Assembly (NCBI GenBank): GCA_947623775.1
Contig: CANQHL010000050.1
Location: 1-8,903 of the forward strand
DNA: 8,903 nucleotides
From: an uncultured Clostridia bacterium
GTDB taxonomy: Bacteria > Bacillota > Clostridia > Christensenellales > UBA1242
Reading direction: 5' to 3'
A program made the position numbers and the translations under genes. Positions 1-5,814 of the stretch are shown here, piece by piece (the first letter of the stretch is position 1; each line of letters begins with the position of its first letter). Below the pieces are notes generated by a model. That model did not search any database and was not told the DNA's origin. It saw only the letters and a list, made by a program, of their open reading frames with translations.

Positions 1-1931
1 GCCTCAACAGATCCCATGGTGTCTGCTTTTAGAATAATATTAAGATTTTTAAGATTACCCTCTTGTACTCTATTCATAAAATTATCCAAAGTTACACCAC
101 TTGAATGAGACGCTCTTTCGGCTTTAATTTTTGCTATTCTTTCTTGTATAACTTGCTTTGACAAGTTCTCTTCTACTGCATAGACTTGATCACCTGCAGA
201 CGGAACATCGTTAAAACCTAAAATTGCAACAGGTTTGGACGGCTCAGCAGTCATAATTGATTTTCCGGCATCATCATACATTGCACGAACTTTGCCGTAT
301 GTGATACCGGACATAACTGAATCCCCAACGTGAAGTGTACCATTTTGTACAATGATAGATGCAACAGGACCTTTATTTTTATCCAAACGAGCCTCGATTA
401 CCACAGCAGTAGCCATTTTGTCAGGGTTCGCTTTATAATCTTGCACTTCACTTACGAGTAATATAGTTTGTTTTAAATCATCTAATCCCATGCCTGTTTT
501 TGCTGATATAGGAACACAAATTGCATCTCCACCCCATTCTTCAGGCAAAACACCATTTTCAGCAAGTTGTTGTTTAACTCGCTCTGGATTGGCACCGGGC
601 TTATCCATTTTATTTATAGCAACTATAATTTGGACATTAGCAGCTTTAATATGGTCTATTGCTTCAATTGTTTGTGGCATAACACCATCATCAGCCGCAA
701 CAACTAAAATAGCTATATCCGTCGCTTTTGCACCTCTTGCTCTCATCTGTGTAAACGCAGCATGGCCTGGCGTATCGATAAAAGTAATCTTTTCTCCATT
801 AAACGAAATTTGATATGCCCCAATACTTTGAGTAATTCCCCCAGCTTCTCCAGCCACCACATTAGTTTCTCTAAATGCATCTAGCAGTGATGTTTTACCA
901 TGATCAACATGTCCCATAACCGCAACAATAGGTGGTCTTTTAACCAACTTAGACTCATCATCTTCCATTGAAGCTGATTCAAGAAGTTTCTCTTCATAGG
1001 ATTTGTCAGCTTTTAATTCCAAAGTAATTCCGAAATCACTAGCAATAAGTTCTGCTGTTTCAAATTCAATATTAGAATTTATAGTTGCCATAACGCCAAT
1101 CAGCATTAACTTTTTGACTATCTCAGTGACGGGTTTACCGATTTTTTCACTGAAATCTTTTACAGTAATTTCTTTTGATGTCAAAACTGCATGTTTTATA
1201 ACTACAACATTTTGTTCAACTTTTTCTTTCTTTTTCTTTATGCTCTTTTTGGAACCATAATTGAGTTCTTCAATTCCGTCCTCATCTTCAATAAATATAT
1301 TATTTCTTTTAGAGAATTCTTTCTTTTTCCCTTGATTTTTCTTCTCTTCATAATTATTATTATGTTTTTGAGCATATTTTGTTTTATTAGCATAATTTCT
1401 ATCATTTTTTAAATCAATTTCGGTGTTAATCGGCGTTGAAGCAAATGATCTGAAATTATTTCCTTTCGACGAGACAAAATTATTGTTTCTAAATTTCTTA
1501 TCTCCAACGTTTTTGTTGTTAAAATTATTGTCTCTTCTATCTTTATTAAATTTATTATTAAAATTATTATTATACCCATTCTTGTTTTGTTGATGATTAT
1601 TTATAGGCCTGTTATTTCTATTATTATTAAATGATTGATTTCTATCAAACTTTTTGAAATTATTATTATTTTCAACCGGTTTTTCTGCAACAGAAACAGA
1701 TTCAACCTCATGTTTTGGTTGAATTACATCCTCTTTTATTTGTTCTTTCTCGACTACTTGCGACCGTGAGATTTCTTCAGCTTCAATATTTTTTCGTCTT
1801 TTTGCTATTCTTGAACCTAGCTGTTCCACCAATCCTTTAGACGTCCTGACATTTGCTAAAATTCTAGACATCTCACCATCTCTTTGTAGCTCATGAATTT
1901 TCTTTAAATTTTCTAATGTTTGATTTGCCAA
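1..1931 (-). CDS. infB: Translation initiation factor IF-2, C-terminus cut by window edge
   Basis: IF-2 is the GTPase that places initiator tRNA on the 30S subunit and promotes 50S joining. 643 codons are visible and the frame is open to base 1. The G domain is clear: G1 GHVDHGKT (residues 340-347), G2 GGITQSIGAY (364-373), G3 DTPGH (386-390), G4 NKMD (440-443), G5 SAK (476-478). An IF2_N domain lies at about 250-305. The last residues seen, near KADTMGSVEA, belong to domain III, so roughly the C-terminal 200 residues (fMet-tRNA-binding C2 domain) are missing. Residues 86-162 are an Asn-rich linker. The start is TTG at 1931, with AAGGAG seven bases upstream (1939-1944); no in-frame ATG fits until about residue 21. 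The ylxQ stop is two bases upstream, so translational coupling is likely. Position 369 is Ser where His is usual (GGITQHIGA). Identity is certain. Confidence 0.98.
   Translation of the reverse strand, partial: MANQTLENLKKIHELQRDGEMSRILANVRTSKGLVEQLGSRIAKRRKNIEAEEISRSQVVEKEQIKEDVIQPKHEVESVSVAEKPVENNNNFKKFDRNQSFNNNRNNRPINNHQQNKNGYNNNFNNKFNKDRRDNNFNNKNVGDKKFRNNNFVSSKGNNFRSFASTPINTEIDLKNDRNYANKTKYAQKHNNNYEEKKNQGKKKEFSKRNNIFIEDEDGIEELNYGSKKSIKKKKEKVEQNVVVIKHAVLTSKEITVKDFSEKIGKPVTEIVKKLMLIGVMATINSNIEFETAELIASDFGITLELKADKSYEEKLLESASMEDDESKLVKRPPIVAVMGHVDHGKTSLLDAFRETNVVAGEAGGITQSIGAYQISFNGEKITFIDTPGHAAFTQMRARGAKATDIAILVVAADDGVMPQTIEAIDHIKAANVQIIVAINKMDKPGANPERVKQQLAENGVLPEEWGGDAICVPISAKTGMGLDDLKQTILLVSEVQDYKANPDKMATAVVIEARLDKNKGPVASIIVQNGTLHVGDSVMSGITYGKVRAMYDDAGKSIMTAEPSKPVAILGFNDVPSAGDQVYAVEENLSKQVIQERIAKIKAERASHSSGVTLDNFMNRVQEGNLKNLNIILKADTMGSVE
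1450..1675 (-). other. Asn-rich low-complexity linker of IF-2
   Basis: This segment encodes about 77 residues of which about 30 are Asn, with runs such as NNNN, NNNRNN and NNNFNN broken by Lys, Arg, Phe and Gln. Most Asn codons are AAT, producing the ATT-rich look of the plus strand. It separates a short basic N-terminal helix region from the IF2_N domain and should be disordered. IF-2 N-termini vary widely in length and composition; the Asn/Phe/Arg composition here is what stands out. Confidence 0.85.
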
Positions 1932-1933
1932 GC

Positions 1934-2221
1934 CTATTCTCCTTCTTTAAGTGACATTTTTATATTTTCACTTAATGTTTTATTTTTAACACCAACTATT
2001 TTACAATTTTTTATTGATGTTAAATTTTCTAAATTGTTTACAGATATAACTTCTATATCTTTGAATTGTTCTATTATTTTTAGTGTATTTTTTTGTGCTG
2101 AGGTGTCGTAAATAATCAAATATAGTTTTTTCCTATAATTTTTTAACTTATCTCCACCAATTATTAAAAATCCAGCCTTTCTTGATATATTAATAAGCCC
2201 CTTAGTTTTGTCTATATTCAA
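1934..2221 (-). CDS. ylxQ: L7Ae/L30e-family RNA-binding protein YlxQ
   Basis: This is a 95-residue member of the L7Ae/L30e/S12e family, the small RNA-binding protein usually encoded between rnpM and infB in Bacillota. Family members bind kink-turn or related RNA; the exact target of YlxQ is not settled. Visible family features are the N-terminal GLINISRKAGFLIIGGDKL helix, a LYLIIYDTSA strand-turn and the IVGVKN segment near the C-terminus. I chose a TTG start at 2221 because a perfect AGGAGG (2228-2233) sits six bases before it and it gives the family's usual N-terminus. An ATG at 2257 would add 12 unneeded residues and overlap rnpM by 56 nt. With the TTG start the overlap with rnpM is 20 nt and the SD lies inside rnpM codons, which suggests coupled translation. 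Confidence 0.92.
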   Translation of the reverse strand: MNIDKTKGLINISRKAGFLIIGGDKLKNYRKKLYLIIYDTSAQKNTLKIIEQFKDIEVISVNNLENLTSIKNCKIVGVKNKTLSENIKMSLKEGE

Positions 2222-2465
2222 GTATAGCCTCCTCAACTTCAGCGTAAATATCATCATTTATAGCACATTTAAATGTTTTATTTAAAAGCTTTTGTTTTTT
2301 TAGTTTTGCCAAACATTCAAGTTCCTTGCAAATATATGCACCACGTCCATTTTTTTTGCCTGTTAGATCAACACTGATTTCATTATCCTTGTTTTTAACA
2401 ATGCGAAGTAACTCTCGTTTATCTTTCATCTGACGACAAGCAATGCACATTCTTTCTTTTTCCAT
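2202..2465 (-). CDS. rnpM: RNase P modulator RnpM (YlxR family)
   Basis: An 87-residue YlxR-family protein. In Bacillus subtilis this family (RnpM) has been reported to bind RNase P RNA and modulate its activity, and it is nearly always encoded just after nusA. Family signatures are CIACRQMKDKRELLRIV near the N-terminus and VDLTGKKNGRGAYIC at residues 32-46. Four cysteines (7, 10, 46, 51) form CxxC and CxxxxC pairs, which could bind a metal; this is inference. The ATG at 2465 was chosen over upstream in-frame ATGs (2543, 2489) because it matches the family N-terminus, starts four bases after the nusA stop, and has GAGGA about 12 bases upstream within the end of nusA. The upstream ATGs would overlap nusA in another frame. 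Confidence 0.95.
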   Translation of the reverse strand: MEKERMCIACRQMKDKRELLRIVKNKDNEISVDLTGKKNGRGAYICKELECLAKLKKQKLLNKTFKCAINDDIYAEVEEAILEYRQN

Positions 2466-2469
2466 AATT

Positions 2470-3654
2470 TTATTTTTCCTCGTTTCCATCACTTGGTTTA
2501 CTCTCTTCAAAAGATGGAAGATCATCAATCTCTTCGAATCCATTTAATGCTTCAAATGCTTCATCATCATTTAATTCCGTCAATTCATATTCAGGTTCTT
2601 TTACGACATTATTGTTTAAAGAACTCTGTGGTTTAACTTCTATTTTCCATCCGGTAAGCCTTGCAGCCAACCTTACATTCTGTCCATTTTTTCCTATCGC
2701 CAACGACAATTTATCATCCGGCACAATAACTCTTGATGAATGTAGACTTTCATTGGTTTCAACACTGATTACCTGTGCAGGGCTTAAAGCTTTTGCAATA
2801 TAATCAAGAGGATCATCACTATATTCTACAAGATCAATTTTTTCTCCGTTTATTTCAGAAGTTATCGTATCAATTCTTTGTCCATGAAATCCAACGCATG
2901 TTCCAATTGGATCGATATTTGGCTTATCAGTATAAATAGCCACTTTTGTTCTATTTCCGGCGTCTCTTGCTATATTCTTAATTTTTACGTCACCATTTAC
3001 CACTTCTGGAATTTCAAGTTCAAACAATTTTCTTATAAATCCAACATTACTTCTAGTAACCTGAATCTGCGTTCCCTTAAATGAATCTCTTATTTTCTTA
3101 ACATAAACTTTAACCCGGTCACCAATGTTAAATTTTTCACCTGGAATTTGGTCAGAAGGCAACATAACTCCCTCAGTGTGAGAATTTGAAATTTGAACAT
3201 ATATAGTTCCATTATCAATTCTCTTAACAATAGTAGTCAATAATTCATCCTCTTTCTCTGAGAGCTCAGCCAAAGCCATTTGTCTTTCAAGTTCTTTTAT
3301 TTTTTGCATAACCACTTGTTTCGCTGTTTGCGCTGCAATTCTTCCGAAATCTTTTGTTGATTCTTCTTGTAATACAACATCTCCAACCTTATGTGATTTT
3401 TTAATCAAACGTGCCTCAGACAATGAAATTTGCTTATCTGGGTCTTCCACTTCATCAACAACAGTTTTATATGAGTAAATCTTTATCGTAGCTTTTTCAG
3501 GGTTTAATTTCACCATTGCCGACTTAGCTTCCCCATACATTTTTTTATAAGCAGACGTAAGAGCTGCCTCTAGTGTTGCTATAAAAGTTTGCTTGTCTAT
3601 TTTTTTCTCTACTTCCAAATCGTCTAATGCTTGAAAGAAATCTTTATTAATCAT
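2470..3654 (-). CDS. nusA: Transcription termination/antitermination factor NusA
   Basis: NusA binds RNA polymerase and nascent RNA and controls pausing, intrinsic termination and antitermination. The 394 residues show the expected order: RNAP-binding N-terminal domain (about 1-130), S1 domain (about 135-200), KH1 with GFHG at 255-258 and the conserved NGEKIDLVEY stretch, and KH2 with LAIGKNGQNVRLAARLTGW (318-336). The C-terminal tail (about 341-394) is acidic and probably flexible; there are no proteobacterial-type acidic repeats, as is normal in Bacillota. The KH1 GxxG loop lacks the usual Lys/Arg and has His instead. The ATG is preceded by GAGGAG eight bases upstream. The gene starts 15 nt after rimP and ends four bases before rnpM, so it belongs to the rimP-to-infB operon. 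Confidence 0.98.
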   Translation of the reverse strand: MINKDFFQALDDLEVEKKIDKQTFIATLEAALTSAYKKMYGEAKSAMVKLNPEKATIKIYSYKTVVDEVEDPDKQISLSEARLIKKSHKVGDVVLQEESTKDFGRIAAQTAKQVVMQKIKELERQMALAELSEKEDELLTTIVKRIDNGTIYVQISNSHTEGVMLPSDQIPGEKFNIGDRVKVYVKKIRDSFKGTQIQVTRSNVGFIRKLFELEIPEVVNGDVKIKNIARDAGNRTKVAIYTDKPNIDPIGTCVGFHGQRIDTITSEINGEKIDLVEYSDDPLDYIAKALSPAQVISVETNESLHSSRVIVPDDKLSLAIGKNGQNVRLAARLTGWKIEVKPQSSLNNNVVKEPEYELTELNDDEAFEALNGFEEIDDLPSFEESKPSDGNEEK

Positions 3655-3669
3655 TTTATTATCTCCTCT

Positions 3670-4131
3670 TTATAATGATATAACGGGCATCACATGAGCC
3701 ACATTCTTTTTGTTAAAAACTTTTTCTTTTCCATCAATTTCAATTGTGAGAGTTTCTTTGTCGAAATTTGTCAATTTTCCCTCAAATGTTTTCTTGCCGT
3801 CTTCCTTTGCAAATAACGTCACCGAAATCATTTTATTTAGATTGCGTTTATAATCCCTGTCGTTTTTTAATGGACGATCAATTCCGGGCGAGCTAACATT
3901 TAATATATATGATTGATCATCTGTAGGATTAATTTCATCCAAAAGCCCATCAATGGCCTTTGAAACTTTCTCACAATCCTCGATTTTGATACCATTATCA
4001 TTATCTATAAAAAATGTCAAATTCATTCCATCGGATTTTTTTGCATATTCCACTTCAATAACTTCGTAACCCATTTCTTCTATAACGGGTACTATTTTTT
4101 CTTCACATATGTTTTTTACTTTTCCAGCCAA
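3670..4131 (-). CDS. rimP: Ribosome maturation factor RimP
   Basis: RimP assists 30S subunit maturation. The protein shows the family core: GYEVIEVEY, the LTFFIDNDNGIKIEDCEKVS segment, the highly characteristic LNVSSPGIDRPLK motif, and a small SH3-like C-terminal domain ending near VAHVMPV. Two starts are possible. TTG at 4131 gives 153 residues beginning MAGKV, the same N-terminal length as B. subtilis and E. coli RimP, with AAGGGGG (4136-4142) five bases upstream and clear of structure. ATG at 4167 gives 165 residues with GAGGAG nine bases upstream, but that SD is buried in a strong hairpin whose other arm is codons 3-6. I prefer TTG at about 60:40, because ylxQ and infB in this operon also use TTG. 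It is the first gene after its own promoter. Confidence 0.95.
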   Translation of the reverse strand: MAGKVKNICEEKIVPVIEEMGYEVIEVEYAKKSDGMNLTFFIDNDNGIKIEDCEKVSKAIDGLLDEINPTDDQSYILNVSSPGIDRPLKNDRDYKRNLNKMISVTLFAKEDGKKTFEGKLTNFDKETLTIEIDGKEKVFNKKNVAHVMPVISL

Positions 4132-4150
4132 TTTATCCCCCTTTTCACGA

Positions 4151-4185
4151 ATTGAGGAGCGATGCATTTTTGCACGCTCCTCAAT
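4151..4185 (-). promoter_or_regulatory. Strong leader hairpin at the rimP start
   Basis: On the minus strand the arms ATTGAGGAGCG and CGCTCCTCAAT pair perfectly over 11 bp. They are extended by TGCA/TGCA around an AAAA loop, with one bulged T, giving about 15 bp. The left arm contains the SD-like GAGGAG and the loop side contains ATG 4167. No T-tract follows on either strand, so it is not a Rho-independent terminator. It begins about 13 nt after the predicted transcription start. It could be a 5' mRNA stabiliser, an SD-sequestering translational switch, or a DNA operator palindrome. Confidence 0.7.
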
Positions 4186-4204
4186 CTAATTCTAGTATAT
4201 CATT

Positions 4205-4233
4205 ATTATAACAAAAGTAGTAATCAAAATCAA
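4205..4233 (-). promoter_or_regulatory. Predicted sigma-A promoter for the rimP-nusA-infB operon
   Basis: Minus-strand -35 TTGATT (4228-4233) and -10 TATAAT (4205-4210) are separated by exactly 17 bases, and the -10 is extended (TGTTATAAT). The predicted start site is near 4198. The site lies in the gap between the polC-type gene and rimP, the only gap in the window long enough for a free-standing promoter and leader. This is a sequence match only. Confidence 0.7.
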
Positions 4234-4246
4234 GCATTTTTAGCAA

Positions 4247-5779
4247 TTATTTTAATTTATTTAATTCCAGCAAAACCATTGCCGTGGCAAATGCATCATT
4301 GTATGCTCTGTGAGCATCATTTAAAGTAATTCCAAGTGCTTTAACTACAGAACCCAATTTATAATTGCCTGCTTTTATTTTTGATTGCCTTGCAACAATA
4401 AAGGCATCGATAACTTCATTGTCAAACTTTAATCCAATACTTGTTGCCACCTTTCTAACAAATTTTAAATCAAATCCGACAATATTGTATCCGCTAATGA
4501 AACAATCTTTGCTCCACTCGTAAAAATCATAAATAACATCTTCTATACGTGGTGCATTTGCGACCATTTCGTTAGTTATATGCGTTAAATCTTGCACCTC
4601 CTGCGGTATTGAAAATTTTGGTTTTGCAAAACTTGAAAATTTTTCAACAATTTCACCATGCACTATTTTAACCGCTCCCAATTCTGTTATTTCGCAAAAT
4701 TCTGGGTCAAGTCCTGTTGTTTCAATATCAAAGACAACAATATTGTTTTTCATAATAAAATCATTATATTTTACTTTTTCTTCAAGGAAATTATCCTGCT
4801 GCTCTCTAAAAATTGACTCAGGGGTAACAACTTTTTTATGTACATACCCATTTTCATCAATAATCTCAATTTGTTTTTGCTCAATATGTGATGCTGCCGA
4901 CATTTTTCTTATATAATAGGTCAATTTTCCATTTATGCCCCGTCTTACATCACCAACGCAAAGTATCATAAACATATCTTCCAAAGCATCGATTTCTTTA
5001 TCATGGGTCTTACCGCAAAAATAAACGCAGTCTATAGCTCCCTCATCATCAGTAAGCTGAAAGGTGTACAAAACCCTTTCTTCTCCGATCCTTTTTCCTT
5101 TTTTCTGTGTAAAAGTTTTTCGTTCTTTCTTTGACAATAATCCTGAAAGAATAACTGACGATTTTGCTTCTTTTATATCAGAAATATATTCCGGTTTTGG
5201 AACGATATCACCACCAATAATTTTTTTCTCTACATTTACTTCATACCTTCTTGTTTTTTCTGCTGCTGGAGGCAAATCAATATGTTCAATTTCATCAGGC
5301 AAACTATCACAATTTGCGGAAATATTTACTTGTACACTTGCAATAAATTGTTTTTCCAAGTATTCCCTCAGCGAGTTTGCCAATTCCAAATCATCAATCA
5401 TTGAAAAAATATCTTGATTTAATTTTAAATTTAATTCTACATTTTGTTCGTGATATGACGATGAGATATTATCCCTTTCTATGTAAGGAAAAATCGATTT
5501 GGCATTATCATTCAGATATTCTATTGTGGCATCTATTACTAACCTTGCATCTAAAAAGCTTCTTTTAAACTTAATCTTCAACTCACCATTTAAATTTAGT
5601 AATTCTTTATAAAATAATGCAACTTCCTCCCTTGTTCCGTCTGGCAAGTCTTCAATTTGATATGGATATAAAAAAGTTATGGTACATAAAAGGAGTTCCT
5701 CATCATATACCACACTTAAAAGTTTTAAAAAATTATATTTTCCATTGTACTTCTCATTCAATTTTTCCAATGTATTCAT
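4247..5779 (-). CDS. PolC-type DEDDh 3'-5' exonuclease lacking PHP and polymerase domains
   Basis: The 510 residues match the front of Gram-positive PolC, the replicative DNA polymerase, but only part of it. Residues 1-200 resemble the PolC N-terminal region. Residues about 205-295 are the OB fold (LSGLLSKKERK, QLTDDEGAIDC, GDVRRGINGK). Residues 346-510 are the proofreading exonuclease with all DEDDh residues: D351 and E353 in FDIETTGLD, D437 in GFDLKF, H490 and D495 in HRAYNDA. Normal PolC has about 1,400 residues, with the exonuclease inserted in a PHP domain and followed by the polymerase core. Here the preceding PHP part is replaced by a short linker (about 300-345) and the ORF ends at the exonuclease. 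The position between rseP and rimP is the normal polC locus. It may be the proofreading half of a split PolC or a stand-alone nuclease. The ATG has no SD; see the adjoining promoter. Domain reading is firm; the role is inferred. Confidence 0.88.
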   Translation of the reverse strand: MNTLEKLNEKYNGKYNFLKLLSVVYDEELLLCTITFLYPYQIEDLPDGTREEVALFYKELLNLNGELKIKFKRSFLDARLVIDATIEYLNDNAKSIFPYIERDNISSSYHEQNVELNLKLNQDIFSMIDDLELANSLREYLEKQFIASVQVNISANCDSLPDEIEHIDLPPAAEKTRRYEVNVEKKIIGGDIVPKPEYISDIKEAKSSVILSGLLSKKERKTFTQKKGKRIGEERVLYTFQLTDDEGAIDCVYFCGKTHDKEIDALEDMFMILCVGDVRRGINGKLTYYIRKMSAASHIEQKQIEIIDENGYVHKKVVTPESIFREQQDNFLEEKVKYNDFIMKNNIVVFDIETTGLDPEFCEITELGAVKIVHGEIVEKFSSFAKPKFSIPQEVQDLTHITNEMVANAPRIEDVIYDFYEWSKDCFISGYNIVGFDLKFVRKVATSIGLKFDNEVIDAFIVARQSKIKAGNYKLGSVVKALGITLNDAHRAYNDAFATAMVLLELNKLK

Positions 5780-5785
5780 ACAATA

Positions 5786-5814
5786 ATTTTACAATAGAAA
5801 GTGTAAAATGTCAA
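5786..5814 (-). promoter_or_regulatory. Predicted near-consensus promoter for the PolC-type exonuclease gene
   Basis: Minus-strand -35 TTGACA (5809-5814, consensus) and -10 TAAAAT (5786-5791, five of six) are separated by exactly 17 bases. The -10 includes the rseP stop codon and the -35 lies in its last codons. Six bases (TATTGT) follow before ATG 5779, so transcription would start at or next to the A of the ATG, giving a leaderless mRNA. Prediction from sequence only; low-GC coding DNA can produce such matches by chance. Confidence 0.55.

Noticed and set aside
490..813. Plus-strand ORF of 107 codons
   Set aside because: Antisense to the IF-2 G domain, with no SD and no recognisable domain.
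1330..1680. Microsatellite or CRISPR-like repeat of ATT units
   Set aside because: Irregular codon-level Asn repetition within the open infB frame; no regular repeat-spacer structure.
2466..2543. Upstream ATG starts for rnpM
   Set aside because: They extend the protein beyond the family N-terminus into the acidic tail of nusA; the ATG at 2465 fits better.
4151..4185. Rho-independent terminator between the PolC-type gene and rimP
   Set aside because: The stem is strong but no T-tract follows on either strand, and it lies downstream of a predicted promoter.
4186..4249. Frameshifted remainder of polC after the exonuclease
   Set aside because: Only about 80 nt separate the stop from rimP, filled by promoter-like sequence, with no PHP or polymerase motif in any frame.
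5064..5417. Plus-strand ORF of 117 codons
   Set aside because: Antisense to the PolC-type gene; composition is that of a reverse-strand shadow, with no supporting motif.
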